Below, piece after piece: positions 1-7,979 of a stretch of DNA of 64,000 nucleotides. Position 1 is the stretch's first letter, and the number at the start of each line of letters is the position of its first letter. The stretch lies in the NCBI GenBank assembly GCA_045564915.1, contig JBJLGL010000002.1, positions 48,586-112,585 on the forward strand. The letters are read 5' to 3'. Below the pieces are notes generated by a model. That model was not told the origin of the DNA and made no database searches. It worked only from the letters and a program-made list of their open reading frames with translations. This DNA comes from JAQWRV01 sp045564915. Lineage in GTDB: Bacteria > Pseudomonadota > Alphaproteobacteria > Rhodospirillales > Rhodospirillaceae. A program made the translations under genes and the position numbers.

Positions 1-258
1 CTCATTCTCCGAGACAAAGGTTCCCTTGCCTCGTTGTCGCACGATTACACCGCTGTTAGCTAGCTCTCGCATGGCTCGTCTGACAGTGATTCGTGATACG
101 GCAAATTCTTCACAGAGAGAAGTCTCGGAGGGTAGGACTGAACCCACAGGGTAAAGACCAGATCGTATATACTCTCTGAGAATCAAATAAACCTGGTGGT
201 ACAGAGGGACCGCGAGACTTTCATCGATTGATTGCTTATTGCTACCTAATTTATTCAT
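1..258 (-). CDS. GntR-family transcriptional regulator, N-terminal part (cut by window edge)
   Basis: The minus strand from 258 to the window edge is an open frame of 86 codons beginning ATG and reading MNKLGSNKQSIDESLAVPLY. The visible part is a GntR winged helix: the VPLYHQV entry helix, a PVGSVLPSE turn, then SRITVRRAM as recognition helix and a RGKGTF wing. The C-terminal effector domain lies outside the window, so the subfamily (HutC/UTRA or FadR) cannot be fixed, although the VPLYHQV opening is common in HutC-type members. Its ATG overlaps the stop of the upstream SDR in an ATGA (255-258), so it is probably translationally coupled and is the last visible gene of the catabolic run. It is a reasonable candidate for the local regulator of the UbiD cluster. 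Confidence 0.88.
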   Translation of the reverse strand, partial: MNKLGSNKQSIDESLAVPLYHQVYLILREYIRSGLYPVGSVLPSETSLCEEFAVSRITVRRAMRELANSGVIVRQRGKGTFVSENE

Positions 259-1001
259 GCGTCCAAGACTAATCCTGATGAAATGTTTGTATTTGTACCA
301 GTCATAGATTTCGCATGTGATGAACACAGAAAAAGGACGGCACCGGCACATTCGTCAGGTGTGGCATAGTGACCAAGGGGTAGAATATCCTTCAGGTTTT
401 CATGCTCCTCATCTGAGAGGCGTTCAAGCATCGGTGTATCCACAGGGCCAGGCGACAGAACATGAAGACGCAGGCCATCTGGCGCCCATTCCTTGGCGCA
501 ATAGCGCGTCAAGTTTACCAATGCTGCTTTTGATGAGGCGTAAGCAGCACCAGATAAATGACTACCGCCGTTATACCCGTTAGAAGAACCGCATAGGACA
601 GCTACACCCCCAGGTTTAGTTAGGTTTGTATAGGCATGCTTAAGCAGTAAGAAAGACGATGTCAGATTTGTTGTGATCACTTTATTCCAATCATCAAGCG
701 ACATTGTATCCAGCCTGCCCTTTCCCACCATTCCTGCCATATGAATTAGATAATCAATGCGGCCAAAACGATCCATGCAATCCTGAATAGCTCGCGCAAT
801 GGCATCTTCATCAGTTACGTCTAATGTTAATGGAAGTACATGGTCATGATTGAAGGGAACAGCACGCCGGCCTGTGGCCGCCACTTTTGCACCCGCTTCC
901 AACATCATCCGTACAACAGACTGTCCAATACCGCCGGTAGCACCAGTTACAAAGGCTACTCGACCAGTGGCATCAAGCAGGGTAGGGGCTGCAGGTTTCA
1001 C
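255..1001 (-). CDS. Short-chain dehydrogenase/reductase (FabG-like)
   Basis: A 248-residue classical SDR, an NAD(P)-dependent alcohol/ketone oxidoreductase expected in the cytosol. It shows the Rossmann motif TGATGGIG at residues 19-26, HMAG where NNAG is usual, catalytic Ser near 139-140 and Y154-x3-K158. The start chosen is the GTG at 1001, whose GTGA overlaps the stop of the upstream diiron-protein gene; a TTG 18 bases further upstream keeps the frame open but is a poorer choice. It is tightly packed in the UbiD operon, so it probably oxidises or reduces an alcohol/ketone intermediate of that pathway. The substrate is unknown. Confidence 0.9.
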   Translation of the reverse strand: MKPAAPTLLDATGRVAFVTGATGGIGQSVVRMMLEAGAKVAATGRRAVPFNHDHVLPLTLDVTDEDAIARAIQDCMDRFGRIDYLIHMAGMVGKGRLDTMSLDDWNKVITTNLTSSFLLLKHAYTNLTKPGGVAVLCGSSNGYNGGSHLSGAAYASSKAALVNLTRYCAKEWAPDGLRLHVLSPGPVDTPMLERLSDEEHENLKDILPLGHYATPDECAGAVLFLCSSHAKSMTGTNTNISSGLVLDA

Positions 1002-1714
1002 TCTGCAGCCTGTGGCCAATCTTGCACAAAAGCACCATACATTCCATCAAGCATGCGCCAGCGCATTTCAGTGGATGCGCGGACGCATGCTATAGCTTTT
1101 TGTTGGAGTTCGTCCGTTGTTGCGTATTGAGATGTGATCTCTAGACCCACATCAGCATGCTCTACATCTCCAACAATATGGACATGGAAGAATTCCATAT
1201 CATCATCAGTTAGACCCATTTTTTTCATCGCCGTAACATATGCGGGATAGAGTGTTGGCAGCTGACCTTCTAATGCCACCATGATCCCAGCCGCACCCTC
1301 AGCAAGATGGCGTACATTGACGAGCTCCCAGATCCATGACCGCATTGCGCGGGTAGATGGGAGGATTTTACCGCGCAGTTCGGCTTCTATGAAATCTTCT
1401 CGTGTCATGCCACAAGCTAAGCCGAACTTTATTAAGAGCTCTGGGTGCCGCTTTTCAGGTGTATCTGGCATTTCTTCACCGAGTAGATTCTCCAGCATAT
1501 GTTGACGTGCTTCTAGGTCATCTAAGCGACAGAAGAACTGGGCAAATTGTTGCGGTATTTGATCTATATAATAATAATGCTGGACGGCATATTCACCGAT
1601 TTGCTTCAGACTTAGGCCACCTTCAGACCAGATCTTACTGAACGGATGACCCCCAGAGTGGACCGGTGCACGTGCACCTTCCAAAGCGCTAAAGAATTCC
1701 TTTTCATTCATCAT
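998..1714 (-). CDS. TenA/PqqC-like heme-oxygenase-fold diiron protein (CADD-like)
   Basis: A 238-residue all-helical protein of the TenA/PqqC/CADD superfamily. Putative metal ligands can be seen: E80 or E81, H90, E149 and the H179-x3-D183-x2-H186 motif, a spacing like the diiron ligands of chlamydial CADD and other heme-oxygenase-like diiron oxygenases. Members include oxidative C-C or C-N cleaving enzymes, and PqqC, which has no metal. A strong ribosome site, AAGGAG, lies seven bases before the ATG. It sits between the aldehyde dehydrogenase and an SDR in the UbiD operon, so a role in oxidative processing of a pathway intermediate is plausible but inferred. Metal content and reaction are not known from sequence. 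Confidence 0.8.
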   Translation of the reverse strand: MMNEKEFFSALEGARAPVHSGGHPFSKIWSEGGLSLKQIGEYAVQHYYYIDQIPQQFAQFFCRLDDLEARQHMLENLLGEEMPDTPEKRHPELLIKFGLACGMTREDFIEAELRGKILPSTRAMRSWIWELVNVRHLAEGAAGIMVALEGQLPTLYPAYVTAMKKMGLTDDDMEFFHVHIVGDVEHADVGLEITSQYATTDELQQKAIACVRASTEMRWRMLDGMYGAFVQDWPQAAE

Positions 1715-1769
1715 AATTATTCTCCTTCATAAATGTTTTTGTCAGGTATCAATGTATTCTTTGAATCTC

Positions 1770-3290
1770 TCAGTCGTTGGCGCCCCATTTAGCTAAGGGA
1801 AAGTTCTCTGTTGGAATCGTTGTGGTTTTTTCTTCTGTGAAGAACTGCAGGCAGTCCTTGGCGCTATCGCGGCCAATGCCAGATTTCTTATAACCACCAA
1901 AGGGTGCCCGCAGTTCACGCGTCATAGGGGTGTTAACCCAAATAGTCCCGGCCTGTAGTTCTTGCGAAGCTTTCATAACTGTGGGTAGGTGCTCGGACCA
2001 GATATACCCCACTAGGCCAAAACTAGAATCGTTAGCTATGGCTATAGCTTCATCAATATCATCGTAGGTCAAGAATGTTGCAAAGGGCCCAAAAATTTCT
2101 TCCTGACAAACCCTTGTATTATTAGACTTTGCTAGGACTGCCGTCGGTTCCAAGTAAAGACCTTCATCATGGCGGCTATCACGCTTGCCACCCGTCAGCA
2201 CCTCCGCACCGTCTTGTTTGGCAATATCAACGAAACTAAGAACACGGTCCATATGCGCTTTGTAGCAGATGGGTCCAATTTCAGTCATATTATCCATTGG
2301 ATCCCCAACTTTTATTCTCTTAGACCTATTAACAAATTTTTCGATAAATTCGTTAGCAATTGAGCGTTGCACTAAAATACGTGAACCGGCAAGACACTGC
2401 TGACCATTGTTTGAATAAATACCGAGAATAGCTCCATCTAAGGCCCGGTCCAGATCCGCACTTGATGTAATAATATTGGCCGACTTACCACCTAATTCCA
2501 GTGCGACGGGTTTAAGACCTTCACCAGATCTTGCAGCAATTATTGATCCGGTTTGAGTGCCACCCGTGAAGGAAACAACATCTACTTCTGGATGGGCTAC
2601 CAAAGCGTCACCCGTAATATGACCACGTCCATTGACTAGGTTGACAACACCTTTAGGAATATCTGTCTCATGGATGAGCTCGACGACGCGGCGCAGTGAT
2701 AGCGGTGTGAACTCGCTAGGTTTGAGAACGCACGTATTACCGAAAGCAATACACGATGCAATTTTCATAGAGCACAATGCTAGGGGAGCATTCCATGGGC
2801 CGATTAAGGCCCCAACACCTATAGGCTCGCGTGTAACAAAAGAGAGATAGGGCTTAGTCTGGGTATATGTTTCACCAGTAGCCTGGCTTGCAACTTCGGC
2901 AAAAAACTCAAAATTCCAGCCTGTGCGGACAACATGAAAGCCCTTCACATAATTCATCGCCAGTCCAGCATTTAGACTCTCTAAATAAGCCAATTCATCG
3001 GCATTATTGAGAAGTACTTCTTGAATTTGAAGCATGATTTTCTTGCGTTCGTCTACATGCATATGCCGCCAGGGGCCATTTTCGAATGCAGCGCGGGCCG
3101 TACAGACAGCCGTGTCAACTTCTTCGGCTGATGCTTCACGGAGATTAGAAATCTTCTGTTCGGTAATGGGGCTGATGACTGGAATATCCTCACCAGAACC
3201 TGTTGGAGGTACAGATTTACCATCTATGAAGCTGGTGCAATGTTCATTCACTGGAAATTTCTTCATCATTGCTTGTGTTGCAGATTCCAT
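1770..3290 (-). CDS. NAD(P)-dependent aldehyde dehydrogenase (HpaE/BetB-like)
   Basis: A 506-residue ALDH superfamily enzyme, cytosolic, oxidising an aldehyde to a carboxylate through a thio-hemiacetal. The active set is complete: N167 in PWNAP, K190 in LKPSE, general base E265 in LELGGKS and nucleophile C299 in GQQCLAG. Length and motif spacing match hydroxymuconic semialdehyde and betaine aldehyde dehydrogenases. The context, UbiD decarboxylase plus SDRs, favours a semialdehyde from aromatic catabolism, but a specific substrate cannot be assigned. The ATG follows GAGGAAGC at a suitable distance. It lies 45 bases downstream of the preceding SDR. Confidence 0.92.
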   Translation of the reverse strand: MESATQAMMKKFPVNEHCTSFIDGKSVPPTGSGEDIPVISPITEQKISNLREASAEEVDTAVCTARAAFENGPWRHMHVDERKKIMLQIQEVLLNNADELAYLESLNAGLAMNYVKGFHVVRTGWNFEFFAEVASQATGETYTQTKPYLSFVTREPIGVGALIGPWNAPLALCSMKIASCIAFGNTCVLKPSEFTPLSLRRVVELIHETDIPKGVVNLVNGRGHITGDALVAHPEVDVVSFTGGTQTGSIIAARSGEGLKPVALELGGKSANIITSSADLDRALDGAILGIYSNNGQQCLAGSRILVQRSIANEFIEKFVNRSKRIKVGDPMDNMTEIGPICYKAHMDRVLSFVDIAKQDGAEVLTGGKRDSRHDEGLYLEPTAVLAKSNNTRVCQEEIFGPFATFLTYDDIDEAIAIANDSSFGLVGYIWSEHLPTVMKASQELQAGTIWVNTPMTRELRAPFGGYKKSGIGRDSAKDCLQFFTEEKTTTIPTENFPLAKWGAND

Positions 3291-3335
3291 TCTTAGCTTC
3301 CTCGATGCATTACTACTGCTATACGTCTATTTGTG

Positions 3336-4133
3336 TCATGGCATGAAACCGCCACCATTTATGTGAATCACTTGCCCGTTAATAAAGCGTGCCGCATCAC
3401 CCGCTAGAAAGAGTATGGGGCCAACAACATCTTCAACGGTAGCAAGACGTTGTAGTGGTATGTCTTGAATGTAGTGGTCTATGTCAATATTAGCGGTTTT
3501 ATCTGGGTCTTCGCCACCACGACTGGTGCCGCCTCTCAAAAATGCTGTATCCACGGCACCGGGCGCAATGACATTAACGCGAATTTTTGGTGCACATTCC
3601 TGGGCTAGAGACTTCGATAATGCGATCACTCCAGCCTTTGCAGCGCCGTAAGGTGAGGTGCCGGGCATTCCTTTATAGGCTAGGCCTGAAGCTGTGTTGA
3701 TTATGACTCCGTAGTTTTCACCAAAAATAGGTAGGGCTGCCCGAGCGCATAAAAAGGCCGAGCGTAAATTACCGTTAATTACATCAGACCAGGATTCTGA
3801 CGATGTTGCTGCAACAGGTGCGAAGGCGTTTGTATAGCCGCACAGATTAACCAGAACATCGAGACTTCCCCAGGCTTTACGAAGCTTGGCGAAAGCATCA
3901 GTTACAGAGTGTTCGTCATTAGCATCAATGGTAACACATAAGCATTCTTTTGGAGGCGGGTAATTCTCTAATGACTCGCTAAGATCGAGTACAGCGACAG
4001 TAAGGTCTATGTCGCGCGCTGCAGTTACCAGGGCGCGACCGATGCCTCCGCATCCACCAACAACCGCCATACGGGTTCCTGCAGTGGGCCCAAGGCGTGT
4101 GAAGTTTAGGGTTGGGGGGGATACTATTGCCAT
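3336..4133 (-). CDS. Short-chain dehydrogenase/reductase
   Basis: A 265-residue classical SDR. The dinucleotide loop reads GGCGGIG (residues 26-32), with Gly where Thr is usual in TGxxxGIG. NLCG replaces NNAG, and S149, Y162 and K166 form the catalytic set. The C-terminal INGGGF is typical of FabG-like enzymes. It begins eight bases after the zinc-ribbon gene and precedes the aldehyde dehydrogenase, so an alcohol-to-aldehyde or ring dehydrogenation step is plausible. It is not close to the exported SDR paralogues further right: no signal peptide and a different C-terminus. Confidence 0.9.
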   Translation of the reverse strand: MAIVSPPTLNFTRLGPTAGTRMAVVGGCGGIGRALVTAARDIDLTVAVLDLSESLENYPPPKECLCVTIDANDEHSVTDAFAKLRKAWGSLDVLVNLCGYTNAFAPVAATSSESWSDVINGNLRSAFLCARAALPIFGENYGVIINTASGLAYKGMPGTSPYGAAKAGVIALSKSLAQECAPKIRVNVIAPGAVDTAFLRGGTSRGGEDPDKTANIDIDHYIQDIPLQRLATVEDVVGPILFLAGDAARFINGQVIHINGGGFMP

Positions 4134-4141
4134 ATCTATTC

Positions 4142-4339
4142 TTACTCTACCAAACGCTTTGCTTCAGTTTGAAGAAACTCGTAATGACATGAAGGACAAT
4201 GGAATCTGACCTGTGGTCTTTGCAGCAAACCCGGCCCCACATGAAACCAACCCTCACAAGCCGGACATTGTGTCCAGGAGGTGTTACCTGATTTTTCCCA
4301 TGGTGGACCAAGCTTTACACCTTCTGTCTTCTTACTCAT
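4142..4339 (-). CDS. Small zinc-ribbon protein, VdcD-like decarboxylase accessory subunit candidate
   Basis: A 65-residue protein with two CxxC pairs (C25/C28 and C48/C51), expected to bind zinc. The start chosen is the ATG that forms an ATGA overlap with the stop of the UbiD-family gene (4336-4339); a codon 12 bases upstream is also open. The C-terminal pair reads CPSCHYEFLQTEAKR. This recalls the CxxCxYxWRxTEP-type end of the small D subunits (VdcD/BsdD) that accompany UbiD-like C and UbiX-like B subunits in non-oxidative hydroxyarylic acid decarboxylases. That likeness is from memory and short, so the assignment is an inference, but the gene position fits well. Confidence 0.72.
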   Translation of the reverse strand: MSKKTEGVKLGPPWEKSGNTSWTQCPACEGWFHVGPGLLQRPQVRFHCPSCHYEFLQTEAKRLVE

Positions 4340-5751
4340 GAGGATGGCCATTTACTAATACTGATCCCTGAAAGAATTTCACTCGCACGCCGCATAGCAT
4401 CATCAGGGACTGTGGATCGAGGCGGGACTGGCGGAGGTGCACCTTCTCGACCAGGAATAGGTAGACTTGCATCAATTCCCATCTTGGACAGTGTTTTTGA
4501 GCCTGCTGGAGTTGATGGATCTAACAAAGAGCCCGAAAGTCCGTCTACTGTGAAGCTATCCCGGCTCCATTGAACGCGGGTGGCTAAGGCAAAGAACATT
4601 TCGGAATCGTTGAAGATATCGATGTCTTGGTCAACAACAATAGCAAGTTTTAACCGGCGATAAGAGAGTGCTGCCATGAGAGCATCGCGTGCTTCACCAG
4701 GTCCTGGATTGTTCACCTGCATATAGCCGTGAAACCGCCGACCTTGGGCTGGGACATGAACATTCGTTAGGCTTGGGGCAACCTGCTTACAAAGCCCATA
4801 GACCTTACCTTCCATAGCCATATTGTCTGGTACCAGCATATCGGGTAATCCCGAACCATAATCATGGTATATTGCATCCTTCCGCATGGTGATGCAGCTT
4901 ACATCAATAACTGGAGCAGCCACTTGTGGCCCAGAGTATCCCGTGTATTCGCCGAAAGGCCCATCTGCCTCTAATAGGTCTTTTGGAGCATAACCCTCAA
5001 TAACGATTTCGGCATCTGCAGGGACCATTATGGCGTCACCAAAAGTGTGACTTGGTGTTAAGCGCAATGGTTCACCTATTAACCCACCGCAGGCTTCCCA
5101 ATGGCTTTCAGGATATGCCAACTTTGCCTGGGTCCCCATTAGCACTGCGGGGTGATGGCCGATCCAAAAAACGACCGGACAGTCTTCTCCACGGCTCCAA
5201 AATTTTTTTAGGTTCCGTGCATTATGGGACGAAGGGTAGGGAAAATAAGACATCCGCGTGCGGGATTTAATCCAACATCTCTGTATTGCTGTGTTATCAG
5301 TCTTGGTATCGGGGTCATAGGTGGTGGCGTGGGCAGCCGTGAGATAAGGCCCCGGGTCCGTGATATGCTGAGTCAAAGCGGGTAGGAATGTCAGGTCGAC
5401 ATCTTCGCCCTCCAGAACGATGTCCTGGACTGGAGCACTGCTCCCACTTATCAGTTTCGGCGAAATGTGGTTGCCAGTTCTCTCTGAGTAAATGGCTGCG
5501 GTGCTGCGATGATCACCGATATCCAATGCGCGCGCCACGACTGAACGACTGCCCGTGAGATTGGTCACTACGGGAATGGTGCTTATGGACCCATTGGCTT
5601 TGAGTGGTTCTTGGACAACGATGATTGGCCGACGGTCTAATTTTTCTAGGGCATACTGGAGAGCTGTAATTTCGTATGCCATAGACACGGGTACATCTGG
5701 ACGGAATACCGACTCTTCCTCGGCATTGAGAAAAGATCTCAAGTCTAACAT
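4336..5751 (-). CDS. UbiD-family prenylated-FMN-dependent decarboxylase
   Basis: A 471-residue UbiD-family (de)carboxylase using prenylated FMN, acting on aromatic or alpha,beta-unsaturated acids. The family signature is present at residues 263-271 as D-G-P-F-G-E-Y-T-G, followed by the usual C-terminal beta-rich domain. Where most relatives have Glu (EGPFGE) this protein has Asp263; E268 is kept. It is the first gene of a seven-gene minus-strand run and is divergent from ubiX, which supplies its cofactor. Ubiquinone biosynthesis is less likely than catabolism, because the neighbours are dehydrogenases, a diiron protein and a GntR regulator. A GGGGG tract precedes the ATG. Confidence 0.9.
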   Translation of the reverse strand: MLDLRSFLNAEEESVFRPDVPVSMAYEITALQYALEKLDRRPIIVVQEPLKANGSISTIPVVTNLTGSRSVVARALDIGDHRSTAAIYSERTGNHISPKLISGSSAPVQDIVLEGEDVDLTFLPALTQHITDPGPYLTAAHATTYDPDTKTDNTAIQRCWIKSRTRMSYFPYPSSHNARNLKKFWSRGEDCPVVFWIGHHPAVLMGTQAKLAYPESHWEACGGLIGEPLRLTPSHTFGDAIMVPADAEIVIEGYAPKDLLEADGPFGEYTGYSGPQVAAPVIDVSCITMRKDAIYHDYGSGLPDMLVPDNMAMEGKVYGLCKQVAPSLTNVHVPAQGRRFHGYMQVNNPGPGEARDALMAALSYRRLKLAIVVDQDIDIFNDSEMFFALATRVQWSRDSFTVDGLSGSLLDPSTPAGSKTLSKMGIDASLPIPGREGAPPPVPPRSTVPDDAMRRASEILSGISISKWPSS

Positions 5752-5947
5752 TCAGTATATCCCCCGACCTAGTGAATATGTTATAAAAGTATATCAATAT
5801 AAACAAGTGAAAAAATTAACCTGGGATGCGCCGTTTTTTCTAATAATATGAAGTAGGGCTGGACCAGGTGACTGGACTGTCGCACGTTTAGAAATCTCAC
5901 AAGCATAGTGACATAGCTGCTGTGCAGTATCCAAAAGGAAGAAACTC
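5752..5947. promoter_or_regulatory. Divergent control region between the UbiD operon and ubiX
   Basis: This 196-base gap separates the minus-strand decarboxylase operon from ubiX and must hold both promoters. It has an AT-rich half near 5770-5850 (TTATAAAAGTATATC) and a repeated CTGGAC with a CTGGACCAG palindrome around 5859-5876, a possible regulator site. No exact -35/-10 pair or GntR operator could be fixed by eye. Confidence 0.4.
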
Positions 5948-6574
5948 ATGGCCCAAGCGCAACGCCTCATTGTCGGGATCACTGGTGCATCCGGGATAAT
6001 TTATGGCGTCCGATTTCTTGAGGTTCTGAAGGATACTCCGATCGAAACTCATCTGGTTATGTCCCAGTCTGCTGAGGTGACGCTTGCCTATGAGTCAAAC
6101 CTTAAAGTGGCACAAATTAAAGATCTAGCAGACGTTGTGTATTCTAACGGAGATATAGGTGCTGCAATTTCCTCAGGCTCTTTTCACACAATGGGGATGG
6201 TAATCGCACCATGCTCAATTAGGTCAGCATCAGAGATTGCGACGGGTGTAACTTCGACACTGCTGACGCGTGCTGCCGATGTAGTTTTAAAAGAACGTCG
6301 CCGCCTTGTTTTGTTATTACGCGAAAGCCCTCTGCATACCGGACATCTAAGGACGCTAACGCACCTCTCTGAAATTGGCGCTGTTATTTCGCCACCCGTC
6401 CCGGCTTTTTATGCTAATCCTGAATCAATAAACGATATCGTCAATCATACAATAGGGCGTGCTTTGGATATGTTTTCGGTGCACTCCGATTTGGTCAGGC
6501 GCTGGGGAGAGCCGGATGGGGCTGGTAAATTACCAAGAAAACGTACGAAAAAGAGGGTCTCTAGTAAGGTATGA
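5948..6574 (+). CDS. ubiX: UbiX flavin prenyltransferase
   Basis: A 208-residue flavin prenyltransferase that attaches a dimethylallyl group to FMN, giving the prenyl-FMN cofactor of UbiD enzymes. Signatures: GITGASG at 10-16, E49, S90 in IAPCS, and KERRR at 115-119 with R125-E-S-P, equivalent to the phosphate- and prenyl-binding residues of Pseudomonas UbiX. A short basic C-terminal tail is present. AAGGAA lies about seven bases upstream of the ATG. It is divergent from the UbiD-family gene, which suggests shared control, and overlaps the next gene by an ATGA (6571-6574). Confidence 0.94.
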   Translation: MAQAQRLIVGITGASGIIYGVRFLEVLKDTPIETHLVMSQSAEVTLAYESNLKVAQIKDLADVVYSNGDIGAAISSGSFHTMGMVIAPCSIRSASEIATGVTSTLLTRAADVVLKERRRLVLLLRESPLHTGHLRTLTHLSEIGAVISPPVPAFYANPESINDIVNHTIGRALDMFSVHSDLVRRWGEPDGAGKLPRKRTKKRVSSKV

Positions 6575-7131
6575 GCACTTCTGTTGGCTCTGATCTTGCG
6601 GAGGGTAATCCATTCTGGGAATTTGCTATCTGTGCCTATCGCCAGAAGGGAGTAGATAAGGCTTTACTAGCACTACAGAATCGTCTGGGCGTTGACGTAA
6701 ATATGATCTTGTTATGTGCATGGCTCGCTTATCGTGGTTCCAATGACAATCTATTAACTCAGCACCTTAATGATGCTGTAAAATTGTCCCATAAATGGCA
6801 GCTTAATCTCGTGCAACCCATTCGAGCATGTCGAGAACACTTAAAGGTTGTTATTAATGAGGGTGGGCTAGTTAGCCGCAACAGGGAAGTGGTTATAGCG
6901 TTACGCGAGCGGATTAAGGGTAATGAATTGGACCTGGAAGCATTAGAGATCCTTAGCCTCTATGAGCTTATTGGTTCACATGAATGCGGCGATAGCTCTG
7001 ATGTTGATGCTGCGATACAAAAAGAACAAGCTCAGAAGAATTTGAATATCTACTTTGCGAAGGTTGGAATTGAAATAGATCAACTATCACAAATCCATGT
7101 AATTAGTGTTCTAGACGGTATCTTTCAGTAG
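6571..7131 (+). CDS. TIGR02444 / DUF2390 family protein
   Basis: A 186-residue protein opening with the family pattern FWEFAICAY, then LALQNRLGVDVNMILLCAWLAY, typical of TIGR02444 proteins found mainly in Alpha- and Gammaproteobacteria. It is helical, without a signal peptide or membrane segment. Function is unknown. Its ATG overlaps the ubiX stop (ATGA), so the two are probably co-translated. A role connected with UbiX is suggested only by this coupling. It ends 24 bases before the convergent SDR. Confidence 0.8.
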   Translation: MSTSVGSDLAEGNPFWEFAICAYRQKGVDKALLALQNRLGVDVNMILLCAWLAYRGSNDNLLTQHLNDAVKLSHKWQLNLVQPIRACREHLKVVINEGGLVSRNREVVIALRERIKGNELDLEALEILSLYELIGSHECGDSSDVDAAIQKEQAQKNLNIYFAKVGIEIDQLSQIHVISVLDGIFQ

Positions 7132-7155
7132 ACATTTCTCTTTGCCCGAGCGGAT

Positions 7156-7953
7156 TTACCACGGAATGGTTTCGCCATCGTAATTCACGGGTAGCCCAAC
7201 AGTCTCAGCCGTCATATTTTCAATTACCCGAACCATACCATTTACACTTTCTTCAACAGTGATCGATCCAGGTCCACGAAAGCCTGAGGCAAATAGCAAT
7301 GGAGTTTGGACTTGCCCGGGGGCGATGAGGCCAATGACCAGCCCTTCGGCTTCACCCTTTAGGTCTGCATGTAGGGCACGCATAGCCATATTTACAGCGG
7401 CTTTTGACATTCGGTAGCCGTAAAATCTGCCCATACGCTGAGTGAAAGTCATCGAACCCAGGCCAGAGGTGATAGTAAGAATTTTCTTCTGGTCACTGGC
7501 CTTTACGTTTGACAGAAATGCTTGGGTCATTTTCATGGGACCATATACATTCACATCCATGATTTTGTTTATTTCATCAAAGTCGATATTTTGAGCATTT
7601 TGCTTATTGATGTCACCCAGAATACCTGCGTTATTGATCAGTACATCGATAGGTTGGTTCATTAACTCTTCGGCGAGAGCAAATATCTCAGCATCATCTG
7701 TTACATCCAATTCATGAAGACTTAAATTGTCATACTGAGCTCTTAAAGTTTGCAATTCTTCGGCCTGTTGTGGATTACGCGCTGTAGCGTATACGGTCCA
7801 ACCCATTTCTGCGTATCTTTGTGCTAATCCTAATCCGATGCCGCGGTTGGATCCGGTAATCAGAATAGATGCTGCGTCAGCCGCAATGGGTGCTGAAACC
7901 AGCAATGCCGCTGTAAAACCAACAACTAGTTGCAAGGAAAAAAATACTTTCAT
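7156..7953 (-). CDS. Signal-peptide-bearing short-chain dehydrogenase, paralogue 1
   Basis: A 265-residue SDR of the sniffer/C-factor-like type with an N-terminal Sec signal peptide (residues 1-27, ending ADA). The Rossmann fold starts directly after it: TGSNRGIG at 33-40, NNAG at 107-110, S163 and Y180-x3-K184. The protein ends GETIPW, sharing a terminal G-x-x-x-x-W with four neighbours. The catalytic set is intact, so an NAD(P)-dependent oxidoreductase is expected, but an exported one would have to obtain its nucleotide outside the cytosol. It is followed by a second exported paralogue on the same strand, 26 bases upstream. Substrate unknown. Confidence 0.88.
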   Translation of the reverse strand: MKVFFSLQLVVGFTAALLVSAPIAADAASILITGSNRGIGLGLAQRYAEMGWTVYATARNPQQAEELQTLRAQYDNLSLHELDVTDDAEIFALAEELMNQPIDVLINNAGILGDINKQNAQNIDFDEINKIMDVNVYGPMKMTQAFLSNVKASDQKKILTITSGLGSMTFTQRMGRFYGYRMSKAAVNMAMRALHADLKGEAEGLVIGLIAPGQVQTPLLFASGFRGPGSITVEESVNGMVRVIENMTAETVGLPVNYDGETIPW

Positions 7954-7979
7954 GATGAATCCTCCATGGCTTCTATGTC

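Noticed and set aside
4336..5751. Assignment of the UbiD-family protein to ubiquinone synthesis
   Set aside because: The neighbours are catabolic, and the D-G-P-F-G-E signature differs from the E. coli UbiD type.
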